A stretch of DNA of 64,000 nucleotides from Phascolomyces articulosus (GCA_025677815.1 JAIXMP010000006.1:620001-684000), one strand, 5' to 3'. Counted from the first letter of the stretch, positions 42,203 through 53,413 are shown. Translations and numbers: made by a program. The notes: generated from the sequence alone by a model not told the origin.

Positions 42203-42772
42203 TGATAACAAAATTAAAGACATACCAGCAATTTTGTATATTAGCTTGCAATCAGAATAGTATCATGTAAAATAAACTCATTTGTTCATGTAAAATATGT
42301 ATGTGCTTTTATACACATTGTTGTATTTTCTTTTTGGTCGTTAGATAATCAATCACTTTATCCCAGGGTCCAACAATCTTCTTATATTATAAAATATTTA
42401 TAAATCTCTATGCAATAAAGATCAACAGGTATCATTTTATACTATAGTACATAGTGGGTAGGGAGTATTCATGAGTAACATGAATATAAAAGTATGACAA
42501 AGCTTATATGGTTTTTTTTCACTTTTGAGTAATCAAATTGTGTTGCATGAGAAAATTATGCCGCTCGCAAGGTCGAGGTCACAGGAACAGCGTTCGTATT
42601 AAAGAATTTACACGTTGCTCATACTTCTATGTAACGCCATTGGTGTACTCAAACTCTCATGACTCATGGAGGCATGAAGTATTTCACATGCCTTAAAATA
42701 AAAAAAACTCACCTCTAAGTTTTTATTCCTGGTCTCTCTTTTTCATTACCATTCATTTGAATTATATAAAGC
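42203..42772. other. intergenic between the SDR pair
   Basis: 570 bases holding the 3' end of copy 1 and the promoter of copy 2. No exon is seen. Confidence 0.55.
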
Positions 42773-43837
42773 ATGGAGAGCATTTTTAACGTTAAGGATA
42801 AGGTACTAAAATTATTATTACTATTATTCATAAAGAGAAAGGGTTGAGTTTTTACAAGCAATAATATTGACAACTTCATGTTTTTATTTTTCAAAATAAC
42901 AAGGTCGTTTTGGTGACTGGTGGATCACGCGGCATTGGTGAAATGATTGCTACGGGATTCGTTGCTCACGGCGCTAAAGTGTATATCTCCAGCAGAAAAG
43001 CTTCTGTATGTGATGAAGTTGCCGCACGTTTAAACGCACGCGGACCTGGTACTTGTGTCTCTTTACCAGCAGATCTTCAAAGCCTTGATGAAATTAAACG
43101 TTTGGCTGCTGAACTTTCAAAACGTGAAGATCGTACGTTCTAGCTTATATACTGATGCATTATCACAAATTGCGCCTGTGTCCCACAATTATAGAATAAC
43201 TCATTTATTGAATTTTTTTTATAGATTTGGATGTTCTTGTTAATAATGCTGGAGCTACTTGGAATGAAAGCTTTGAAACGTATCCAGATGAAGCATTTAC
43301 AAAAATCATTAAACTTGATGTCCAACGCGTTTTCTCCCTCATTCAAGCGTAAGTTCTTTACGTGTGTAATTATTACACTATTTATTCCATTTCATTTTTA
43401 ACATTATCTTTTTGCAATTTCCAAATTTCAATAGTTGCTTCCCCTTGTTGACTGCGAAGTCGAGCATCCAAGACCCTACTCGTGTCATCAATATCGGTTC
43501 TGTGAATGGCGAAGGCATTGTCTCCAATGAAGTATATGCATACACAGCTGCAAAAGCTGGTTTACATCATTTAACTCGCCATATGGCTGGAAAATTGGGT
43601 CATAAAGGTGTAACATTTAATAACATTGCGCCAGGTGCATTCCAATCCAAGATGATGGCCGAAACTTTACAGAAATCGGGGGATATTATTAAAGCCACCA
43701 CTCCTTTGGGTCGTATTGGAACACCTGAAGATATTGCAGGAACTTGTATTTATCTTGCATCACGTGCTGGACAATTTACCAATGGTGCTACGATTGCTGT
43801 GGATGGAGGAAGTAGTTGGCATGGTAGTAGATTGTAA
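42773..43837 (+). CDS. short-chain dehydrogenase/reductase, tandem copy 2 (RhlG-like)
   Basis: Paralogue of the upstream gene, 261 residues. Exons 42773-42802, 42904-43132, 43225-43348, 43435-43837. It has the same SDR landmarks: TGGSRGIG, LDVLVNNAG, VINIGS, YTAAK, and the C-terminal TPEDIAGTCIYLASRAGQ and DGGSS. It has four exons against eight in copy 1; the introns after codon 10 and at LDVLVNNAG/QA positions are shared, and others were lost here or gained there. Catalytic residues are intact, so both copies look functional. Cytosolic; no targeting signal seen. Confidence 0.93.
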
Positions 43838-44092
43838 ATTCCTTTTTTTTTTGCGGTCCCTCAGTTGTGGTTCATATATTCTCTTTCTCGTTAATCCATC
43901 CACCCATAAAATCATATATATACTACATCTTCTCCAAAATATAAAGCCTATCTTTGTGTAAATTTTGTAATGGATGATGATTTATGATCAAATTTATTGA
44001 ATAGTTGTACAAAGCGGAGGGGTTTGTGAATTACAAGAACTTTTTGGAGGGCTATGAAACAGATAATTTTTAATTAATAATAAAAGGCAGCT

Positions 44093-46890
44093 TTAATGCG
44101 AATCTTCATGCAAGTTGAACCTAAAAAAAATAAATCCAGTTTAATTTTGTTTTCTGAAAAAGGAGGGACTTGATATAAACAAATGTTTGAATAGAAAATT
44201 CACTTACTTCTTCAACAGGCCATCAATTTGTTCAGTGGTGTAACCAGCATCAATAATGTCGCGAGCTTCTTGGACCTTCCCGAAAACGTTAAAGAGCAAC
44301 AAACCAACAATTTGTTTTTCACGGACATAAAAAACAAGACCCTTGCCAAACTATAAATAATAAGAAAAAAAATTGGATGAGACAATCTCAATCTTTAACA
44401 TGAATTTTCCTTCCACCTCCTATTTTTTAATTAAAATACAATACCTTTTCATCCTTGAAAGGATTGGTGGAAGCAACAGCCTTAGTAGTTTCACCGGCAG
44501 GGCCAGCATTGGGAGCACTACGAGGGCTTTCAGCTTCAGTACCGGCAGCAGCAGCAGGAGTATCCTTAGCAGTAGCCTTGGCCCAGACGCTTACGGTGGA
44601 TAATTGAGCATCAACAAGACCCACAGCTTCATAACCGATTTCAGGACCTAAATCAGACCTATTATTTCCATTAAGTTACTTTATTCTATATACTTGTACA
44701 ACGAATAATCAGTCTTTTTCTTGAAACTTACCAGAACATGGATTGATGCTTATAGGGCTTGGCACCACCGACCATGTTTTCACCAGCATGACGACCACTC
44801 AATACAGCACTACCAATTATCAATAATAAATATTAGTTCATTTTAATGATCTACACAAATGATATCCTGTCATCTTTTCCATTCCTTCCTTATCCCAATA
44901 AAAAAAAGTTACAGAAAACATACTGATCATGATGCTCGATACGACGACGACCCAATTGGACATCATGGAATGAAACCATATCACCAGCGGCGAAAACATC
45001 GGTACGTGCTTCTAATTCGGCGTTAACGACAACACCAGCACGCTTTTCATCAATTTCCAAACCAGCATCTCTGGCTAAATCTACACGAGGTTCAATACCA
45101 ACGGCAACAACAACGTGGTCAGCAACAACTTGCTTGTCGTTACCGAGATCTAAGACAACCTTGTTGTTTTCATCAGTCTTGATATCCTTGATGGCACTGT
45201 CGGTTTGAACATCGACACCCACTATTATTGATATCCATCATCTAATGATTAGTTCCAATCCTAATTAAGATCTCGTTACACTTCACAGGGATCCATTCGA
45301 TATACATACATTTACGGACACGAGTAGTGGTCCACTTGGTCAAATAAGATGGGAAGACGTTGGCCATGTTACCCTCTAGGTGAATATAAATTATGCTATT
45401 TAGTAAACCAGAAAAAAAGACTGCATCCAACATATACATTCAGATCGCTCTCTCTTTCTCTTACCTTCAGGGAACACTTGGGTCACTGTCAACTTTTCCT
45501 TTTCACCTAAATGTTGCATGAGATAATTAAAAAGAAAATAGTAAGTATATTTAATGCCACAATGCAATTAATCCATTTTACACATTACCTCGCTTAGCCA
45601 AAGCGACAGCGAGTTCAGAACCCAAGAAACCACCACCAACAACAGCAATATGAGCACCATCCTTGGCAATTTGATCAAGTTTCTTGAAATCATTGACGGT
45701 ACGGAAAGTAGTAACCTTATCTGATTTGCCGTCTTGACCGGGCAAACTCTTTGGTGCACCACCAGTGGCCAAAAGCACCTAAATAAATAACGATTGCCAT
45801 TCCAAAAAAAAATGATGAATATGAAGTTAGGTATTTATCTTTTATAATAAATCTAATCCATACAATTGGTTGTATATATTACCTTGTTATAATAAATCTT
45901 GCTACCGTCAGCAAGAGTGATGGTATGGTCTTCGACGTTAAGCTTAGCCACTTGCTTGTTAAGCAAAAGCTTAATCTTATCAGTTTGAAGGTCTGAGCCA
46001 GATGCATCTTCGATCACTTCATAATGTGATACATCTTGATAAATGGTGCTAATAATCCCACGTTAATACATTATCCTCCTAATTCGAAATTTTTCCTCAC
46101 TTTCCATATTTTTTTCTATACATACTTGCGTTCAGTTCCTTGCCACTGTATTGGAATTGTATAAAAAAAAGAGAGAATGAGCAGTCATATATCTAGTTTG
46201 CATAATGAATGAAAATAACACTTACATCCTTAAACACGAGCGTCTTTGCAACTTCAGGATCTTCTGAGAACCATAATTCCTTTGACAAAGGAGGTCTAAA
46301 ATAATATGTCAATATTCGTTAAAAACAAATAATTCGAAAAATGTCGTCATTTTTATTCTAGAAGAATGAAAAAAATTCGTTACCTCATATAAGGAGCATA
46401 CTCTTCGTTACCAATGATGATAACCTGGCAAACAAGTTAGCATAACAATCATTTTTCCTTTATCTCTCTCTCTCTCGTTACAATTAAAATATAAACATAC
46501 GTTAGCGTCAGGTTGCTTCTCCTTGATAGCTTGAGCAGCAGCAAACGAGGCAGTACCTGCACCAATGAGAACATAAGGTTTTTGAATCTTGGGTGTGGCA
46601 ACAGGGGGTTCTACTGGTTCAATTACTGTCTCCGTAACAACAGGTTGAATTTTCTCTTGCGGTTTCTTGGGAGGAGGCGAGGTGAGCTTAAAAAGAACAG
46701 GTCCAAAGATCAAGAGTGAACCAATGAACCAGGGTGTGTTGCTTGATGATTCGGTGGAATGGGAGGCAGATCGCGTGGAATAAGTACGAGGCATACGGTG
46801 TGCACTCATTTGACCCATAGAATGAAAAGTCGAGGAACGTCCAAGACGTGCTGATCGACTAGCAGAAACACGTAACAAGTTCATGGCCAT
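44093..46890 (-). CDS. apoptosis-inducing-factor-type mitochondrial NAD(P)H oxidoreductase (AIF family)
   Basis: FAD-dependent flavoprotein of ~581 residues, probably anchored in the inner mitochondrial membrane. Exons in transcript order: 46890-46501, 46424-46384, 46295-46226, 46145-46126, 46048-45883, 45778-45589, 45506-45465, 45375-45310, 45221-44924, 44809-44732, 44658-44445, 44350-44208, 44120-44093. An Arg/Ser-rich presequence is followed by a membrane helix ([14 protein letters not shown], ~52-65) and a Pro-rich linker. Then come the FAD motif [26 protein letters not shown] (AIF signature), the NAD motif [19 protein letters not shown], and [14 protein letters not shown]. The last exon (28 nt) supplies FNLHED, matching the AIF C-terminus. 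An Ala/Pro-rich insertion (~505-530) is unusual. The inverted-repeat cassette begins only ~140 bp upstream of the ATG. Confidence 0.92.
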
Positions 46891-47317
46891 GATCGATTTC
46901 AAGTTTTTTTTTTTTTCTCTGTCAAAAAAAAAAGCAAGTTGTGCCAGGGCCACCACTGTAATACGGTTATTGTTGCCAGCGAACCGACCGGAGCTTGATT
47001 TCATTTCCAAATTCGTCAAAACGGTCAAATACGATGAAAATGCTTTGTTTTATTTAACGTCTCGGTTGAACACAGCGTCCGCTCGGACATATTTGTTCGA
47101 GACAGATCAAAAAAAGCATAAAGTTTTAGAAAAAACCCTGTTGGGATACAGGGAAAAGGTAAAGGGGAGAAGGGAAGAGTACAAAAAAGGTATTGTAGTA
47201 GTTCATATGCTATTACAGTTGTTATTAAGAAACATAAAGGTTCAAGTCGTAAATAGGGGGGGTTGGGTATCCTAATGGGTTTTTTTTATATAAATATTAT
47301 GTGGGATAGCTAATGAA

Positions 47318-47890
47318 TTATGGCTCACTTACCTGGTCTGTTTCAGGCGGGGGAGGAGGTTCAATCCATTGTAAAAGTACCTTTCCCGGTTCTGGGTCGA
47401 GGTATTGTTGTATCGATGATGTTGGGTGTTGATGGTAATCCAATTCTGCTAGTAGCTGACAAAGTTTGGGCCATTTGTTTTGGAGCTGTTGGATTTTGAA
47501 GGGGGATGTTGGTTTGGATTTTGGTAAGTTATTAAGAAAAGAAGAAATCGGATCGTCTGTTTTTTGTCGAGGAATGTTTAGACGGTGATGCAATCGGAGA
47601 CAAGTGATTACATGTTTTTTTGTTAAAATTGCACGTTTACAAGTAATACAGGTTTTCGATTTACCACCAGGAAGCCGGCCTACTATACGCCATCGAATGC
47701 ATCGGCTACGCTCCTTTTTTGTCATGGGAATCCAAAGAATAGGATCGACTTCTAGGTTGGGTCTGCAGGCTTTAAGGATTTTGACACCATTCACCGCATC
47801 AGTTCTTAATGTATGATTTTCTTTTCGGTACTGTTTTGTAGTAGTTTTGATGTCTTTATGAGGTGGGTAATCAAAGGCTGCGTCCGTCAT
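47318..47890 (-). pseudogene. non-LTR retrotransposon C-terminal fragment (left copy)
   Basis: A 190-codon ORF with RWRIVGRLPGGKSKTC, then a C-x2-C-x8-H-x3-C knuckle (CITC...H...C), then DPISSFLNNLP and WPKLCQLLAELDY. The Cys/His knuckle near the end of a basic protein is typical of reverse transcriptases of LINE-type elements. The block order recalls C-termini of Mucoromycota non-LTR elements; this is from memory and unverified. The frame stays open ~40 codons upstream of the ATG before a stop, so this is probably a 5'-truncated fragment and not an independent gene. After the codons for PPETDQ the sequence CAG-GTAAGT is a perfect splice donor, so a further exon is possible. Identical to 51934-52506. 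Confidence 0.6.
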
Positions 47891-48449
47891 TTTCCAAAGC
47901 TTTCCGAGTTGAAGTTTTTTCCAATGACTTGTAGAAGGTTGTGAATTAAATAATGGTTGTAAGGCTGAAAATAGAGTCTCTTCTGGTAGTGTCGTTGTTC
48001 TTAGGATAAAAAACGGTTAAATACGGTGGTTAGCGTTTAAAAATATAAAATTTGGGGGGACAGAATAGATTTTTGGTTCAGCCAATGAAAATATTTTTCC
48101 ATTGGTGAAATTCTTGGAAGATTACTATAATTTTTGTTGAATGAGTGTAATTTGTTCGCCATCCAGTATAATAATTAGGAACTCATTCAAAAAAATAAAT
48201 AAATGATCATCAGGTTGAGAAGTAGTATGTGACTATATACAAAAACGAGGTGGAAAATGGGATGATAAAAATTTGTATATATGAATAATATATTTATAAA
48301 AAAATAGACAATAAAACTAATAATATTCATACTCGATACTGATTCAACATTATTTATTGAATTTCTAAAAAACCTTATTTAGTTGACAAAAAGTGCATTT
48401 ACAGAATCCCAGTATGAACTACATCATGTAATATGTATCCACACCACCT

Positions 48450-48562
48450 CGATCGGTAATTTGAGTTAACGATTTTATCGGTAACTTGAGTTATCGATTT
48501 TTCAACCCCCGACACTAAACGTTTACGATAAATCGGTAACTTGGTTTACGATAATCGTTCAC
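48450..48562 (+). promoter_or_regulatory. triplicated ATCGGTAACTTGAGTTATCGAT-like repeats before an ATG
   Basis: Three related ~20-bp units (core ATCGGTAA-YTTG-GTT followed by ACGAT or TCGAT) lie within ~110 bases directly upstream of an ATG at 48564. They are mirrored in the right arm at 51262-51374. They may be promoter elements or protein-binding subterminal repeats. The repetition is visible; the function is inference. Confidence 0.5.
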
Positions 48563-48563
48563 G

Positions 48564-48674
48564 ATGGCTCACGAAAATGACGGTAAAAGAAAAAAAGCTT
48601 TAAGCAGTTCTTTTGGCTAAACCTCTGTTTTGATTAAACCTTCAATTGAAAAACTCTCAACCCTATTATAAACG
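48564..48674 (+). pseudogene. 5' fragment of the PD-(D/E)XK-like gene (left arm)
   Basis: ATG followed by codons for MAHENDGKRKKALSSSFG, a TAA, then in the same frame TSVLIKPSIEKLS up to the inner end of the arm. Beyond this point the spacer sequence differs and the frame stops within a few codons. It is the mirror image of the start of the gene at 50199-51260. Confidence 0.55.
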
Positions 48675-50198
48675 AGATGAACAAACCAAGTGCGTCCTTG
48701 GATCACAACAGTCGATCGCGATGATGGAGCTGTCGCGCTTGTGAAAAGAGTATGAAGATTCCGTGATAATGGAAACAATCGACTTACTTTGTATTAAGAT
48801 AACATCCTCCCAACAAATGACTTGTTTTGTTATAAACGTAGTCTTTTGCTACGATCCACAAAAGATTGCAACTGATAACAAGAGAAAGAGGAAGGAAAAA
48901 ATGATCGGCTTTTCCAACTTGCTATTGATTTTGGTTCAAGATGGGACCTATATAAATTGACCTCATATGGCCAACTTATTTTTTTTATTAGCTAGTTTCC
49001 TTGACTTTTGTAGTTATGGAATTATTAAATAGTTAAAGTGTCAAAACGCAACCTTTTTAATTTTTTGGTTTATGAATGCTCATCACTTATTATTATTATT
49101 ATTATTGAAGAGAATAAATAAAAAAGAGCAATGACAAGCAATTATTATTATGATTTAAAAGAAAAATTGTTTACTGGAATGACTATACCTTGGCCTAATA
49201 GAACAATTCAAAGTCCAAATAAATAGCAAGTTTCTCTTTCCTCCTGTTATTTCCTGGTTCCTTCTTTGTTGCTGTTTTATCTTTCTTTATTTTGTTCGTT
49301 TTGTGTTCGTTTCGGCTGTTACGGTACGTTTTCATTAGTGTCGGCTCATGCTATCACTTCCCAAACCAAGACCGACGTAGACAACCTCAAAATTCCTACT
49401 TCTTCATCCTCGTTTGTGGGTGCGCCAGAGTACCCTACTGCAAGTATTTTCAACCACTCACTATCGAGGAGGTATATACTGCTTACAATCTGGATGTTTA
49501 GTACACAGCTGGTATAGTAAAAGCATGCGTGAAAAGCTTGGATTTGATATTTTAAAGAGAAAAGATTAGGTTGAAATATAATCGATTATTATTTTTTTGT
49601 CGTTCCCACCCCTCACACACGCACACTATAATATCATTCATATTATCAGTTGTTTATTCTTGTGTTGTTATTTCGTTGTTCAGGAACTTCCCTTTACAAA
49701 CACAATATTTCACGAATGTTACGAAAGTTTTTATTTTCACCCAGATTTATTAAAGAGAAAAATGTTTTTGTATGCCAACTAATGATATTTATATAAAATT
49801 ATATAATACTATGAAAAAAAATGGTATATTATTTGTTTGATTTTTGTTTGTGATATGTGGTTTTCAACAAATTCCTTTGCAAATTCCAAATCTCTTTTTT
49901 TCGACTTTGGGGCAATGGTGTGGAGACGATCCCTTGATCCCGAAGGATTTAATATGCTGGTGAATTTTTTTCTTCTTTTTTAATTTTCAGATCATGTGAG
50001 TTTTGGTTGAATACCCAAAATCCACTTTTCATCCAATTCGTATAATCATCATCTTTTTCCCTTTTCACTTATTCTATTGTTTTCTTCTACATTATATAAA
50101 TATCTCTATTATCTCATATTCCACAAAACGTAAGGATTTTAGTTAGTTATATCATAGTATTAGTTTTTATCATATTTTAACAATCTTCAATAAATCAA
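48675..50198. other. cassette spacer, AT-rich with decayed coding-like stretches
   Basis: No intact gene. Two plus-strand stretches look like decayed exons. One is 48742-48960 (open, basic). The other is about 49347-49500, with GC-richer codons encoding TSQTKTDVDNLKIP and, after an apparent one-base frame change, QPLTIEEVYTAYNLDV then stop. I recognise no family. An (ATT)n tract lies near 49088. Confidence 0.4.
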
Positions 50199-51260
50199 TC
50201 ACATTTTCGTAGTATATAAATTTTCGTATATCAGATTGTTACTAACAGATGTATTATACGGTAAATCCATTGGTTCCGGCATTGGTGAAGATGATGCAGA
50301 GGATTGTCGTTGATACTTGCGTAAACAACTTTCTGTATATAAAACTCCATCTGAAGCATATTCCAACGCTCGTTTTGATGTACATCCGTCATTGTTTAAA
50401 GCATCGATGATTTTTTATACTGTTTTTGGTTTTGTTGACAGGACTCGATGAGAGCTGCTAACGTGGCCTTTTCGTCGCCTAGGTTGTGCTTCAATGAATC
50501 TTTTGCAATGGCATAAAGTATCTTTACGGTGGGATCGTCTTTGTACCCGAGAGAGATCAAGCATCGCTCTTGCTGCGTTAAAACGTATTCTAAGGCAACT
50601 ATGGGGTGCATAGGCGTTGTGGCAACGTAGTTGCTTATAGTTGTTGCAGTCATCATGAAATAATCCCGAGCCCAAAATTCACAGGGCAGCTTCTTCATAA
50701 AGGCCTCCTTGTCAGTATCTTCAAACTTGTCAACTATTTCAGATCGTATTGTTTTCACACAGAAAGTGATGGCAATCGGCTTCACATTGAATTTGACTTG
50801 TGCGTTCCAGCAATAATTCATAATTCTTCGAATAAAACTAATGTTGACCGTATTTTGAATTTCCACAACGATCGGTGGGAGGTCTGCCCTTTCAATCATT
50901 GGGGCGAACAAAGCATCTCCACGACCATCAATCCATTCACAATCCATAGTAGTATACTTATTATGGGCATGGGCACCTGTATAAAATTATTATTAGTCGA
51001 TGGGGAATATAGATTATCGATGGGGAATGTAGATTATTGATATGTAACCACTTACCAACAACAGTAGTTACAATGGAGTTCATAATTCGTGCATCTTTGA
51101 CAAAGGCCTTGGACATAGAATCAGATCCCGGACGATAATCGTACGGTATTTGTAGTCTTAAAATTGAGAGTTTTTCAATTGAAGGTTTAATCAAAACAGA
51201 GGTTTAGCCAAAAGAACTGCTTAAAGCTTTTTTTCTTTTACCGTCATTTTCGTGAGCCAT
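50199..51260 (-). pseudogene. PD-(D/E)XK nuclease-like protein, broken by a stop codon and a frameshift
   Basis: Exons 51260-51056 and 50976-50199 (intron 79 nt, GTAAGT...CAG). After the ATG and 18 codons there is a TAA, after which the same frame reopens (TSVLIKPSIEKLSILRL). Exon 2 encodes GRGDALFAPMIERADLPPIV then VEIQ: an Asp followed ~20 residues later by E-x-Q, a layout of PD-(D/E)XK nucleases such as Rpn-like families. Near 50413 the frame ends (KKSSML), but the +1 frame stays open for ~70 more codons (DGCTSKRALEYASDGVLYTE), pointing to one lost A in an A-run. The first ~32 codons lie in the right arm. The nuclease assignment is by motif layout only. Confidence 0.55.
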
Positions 51261-52794
51261 CGTGAACGATTATCGTAAACCAAGTTACCGATTTATCGTA
51301 AACGTTTAGTGTCGGGGGTTGAAAAATCGATAACTCAAGTTACCGATAAAATCGTTAACTCAAATTACCGATCGAGGTGGTGTGGATACATATTACATGA
51401 TGTAGTTCATACTGGGATTCTGTAAATGCACTTTTTGTCAACTAAATAAGGTTTTTTAGAAATTCAATAAATAATGTTGAATCAGTATCGAGTATGAATA
51501 TTATTAGTTTTATTGTCTATTTTTTTATAAATATATTATTCATATATACAAATTTTTATCATCCCATTTTCCACCTCGTTTTTGTATATAGTCACATACT
51601 ACTTCTCAACCTGATGATCATTTATTTATTTTTTTGAATGAGTTCCTAATTATTATACTGGATGGCGAACAAATTACACTCATTCAACAAAAATTATAGT
51701 AATCTTCCAAGAATTTCACCAATGGAAAAATATTTTCATTGGCTGAACCAAAAATCTATTCTGTCCCCCCAAATTTTATATTTTTAAACGCTAACCACCG
51801 TATTTAACCGTTTTTTATCCTAAGAACAACGACACTACCAGAAGAGACTCTATTTTCAGCCTTACAACCATTATTTAATTCACAACCTTCTACAAGTCAT
51901 TGGAAAAAACTTCAACTCGGAAAGCTTTGGAAAATGACGGACGCAGCCTTTGATTACCCACCTCATAAAGACATCAAAACTACTACAAAACAGTACCGAA
52001 AAGAAAATCATACATTAAGAACTGATGCGGTGAATGGTGTCAAAATCCTTAAAGCCTGCAGACCCAACCTAGAAGTCGATCCTATTCTTTGGATTCCCAT
52101 GACAAAAAAGGAGCGTAGCCGATGCATTCGATGGCGTATAGTAGGCCGGCTTCCTGGTGGTAAATCGAAAACCTGTATTACTTGTAAACGTGCAATTTTA
52201 ACAAAAAAACATGTAATCACTTGTCTCCGATTGCATCACCGTCTAAACATTCCTCGACAAAAAACAGACGATCCGATTTCTTCTTTTCTTAATAACTTAC
52301 CAAAATCCAAACCAACATCCCCCTTCAAAATCCAACAGCTCCAAAACAAATGGCCCAAACTTTGTCAGCTACTAGCAGAATTGGATTACCATCAACACCC
52401 AACATCATCGATACAACAATACCTCGACCCAGAACCGGGAAAGGTACTTTTACAATGGATTGAACCTCCTCCCCCGCCTGAAACAGACCAGGTAAGTGAG
52501 CCATAATTCATTAGCTATCCCACATAATATTTATATAAAAAAAACCCATTAGGATACCCAACCCCCCCTATTTACGACTTGAACCTTTATGTTTCTTAAT
52601 AACAACTGTAATAGCATATGAACTACTACAATACCTTTTTTGTACTCTTCCCTTCTCCCCTTTACCTTTTCCCTGTATCCCAACAGGGTTTTTTCTAAAA
52701 CTTTATGCTTTTTTTGATCTGTCTCGAACAAATATGTCCGAGCGGACGCTGTGTTCAACCGAGACGTTAAATAAAACAAAGCATTTTCATCGTA
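51164..52794 (-). repeat. right arm of the 1,631-bp inverted repeat
   Basis: Reverse complement of 47030-48660, same length to the base. The inner end lies inside the PD-(D/E)XK-like gene; the outer end is at ...GCATTTTCATCGTA. Confidence 0.95.
51934..52506 (+). pseudogene. non-LTR retrotransposon C-terminal fragment (right copy)
   Basis: Encodes the same 190 residues as the ORF at 47318-47890, including the C-x2-C-x8-H-x3-C knuckle. Upstream, the open frame runs back to a TAA at 51805-51807 and encodes LPEETLFSAL and WKKLQLGKLWK, consistent with an internal protein region and not a true N-terminus. Confidence 0.6.
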
Positions 52795-53413
52795 ATTCAT
52801 CATCACCTTGAGATAAAAGCATCCTTTGCTAGATTGTAAATAATGGTTACTGACGCTTCCCGTGTTATTTTGTATCAGACAGGAAGCTGGGCGCGTACCC
52901 GTAGAAAGGAGATACCAAATCAACAGGAAAGAGACACACTTATTAAAATACTACTCAAATCGATAATGTTATACATTTTCTGTTCGATTATCTAACATAC
53001 AATATTTGTTCTCTTTATTACCCATCAAGAACTAGTTTTCAATAGACTAAACTACTGAATATTTAATACAACTCTTGTGGAACCATCCCCGTAGATCTTT
53101 TTAGTTAAGTAGATTATGATAAGTGCATGCATCAGTTCAGAAATTGCCATAAATATACAAATTACACAGAGAAGGAAAGCTATCCTCAGTGTGGCGGTTA
53201 ATGATCAATTATGACTACGATAGTGGTACAACTTAATTTGGAAGCTAAATGGACTGCGCCATTATAATATAAAAATCGACCGCAGTATCATCTTTGCTAT
53301 CATCAGGTTAAATAGCTCTCGCATTCATTTATAAATACTTCATCTCTGGAACCATTTCTTTTCTTCATTTTCCTTTTTTTTAAAAAAACATCTATTCTTT
53401 GAGAAATAATATT
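52795..53413. other. intergenic between the cassette and the next gene
   Basis: No gene is seen. A TATA-like TTATAAATA at about 53330 followed by pyrimidine-rich sequence probably forms the promoter and leader of the downstream gene. Confidence 0.55.

Larger units (their letters stand above)
47030..48660 (+). repeat. left arm of a 1,631-bp inverted repeat
   Basis: The exact reverse-complement partner is 51164-52794. The outer end begins TACGATGAAAATGC and the inner end is AAAAACTCTCAA. Paired features have coordinates summing to 99,824 throughout, so the arms have no length difference, and every stretch I compared was identical. The arm contains a 190-codon ORF (minus), a repeat-bearing promoter region and the first codons of a PD-(D/E)XK-like gene (plus). 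Confidence 0.95.
47030..52794. mobile_element. 5.77-kb inverted-repeat cassette (foldback-like)
   Basis: Two 1,631-bp arms enclose a 2,503-bp spacer (48661-51163). The outer boundaries are sharp: the sequence outside (GGTCAAA on the left, ATTCATCATC on the right) is unrelated between sides, and I see no clear target-site duplication. The arms hold retrotransposon-tail ORFs. The spacer holds most of a PD-(D/E)XK-like gene plus AT-rich relic sequence. It could be a foldback-type transposon, an inverted duplication of a retroelement-rich segment, or an assembly artefact. Near-identity of the arms implies a recent origin or ongoing gene conversion. Confidence 0.6.

Noticed and set aside
48450..48562. 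Reading the triplicated GGTAACTTG units as telomere- or centromere-type repeats
   Set aside because: Only three units per arm, directly before a start codon, with no larger array.
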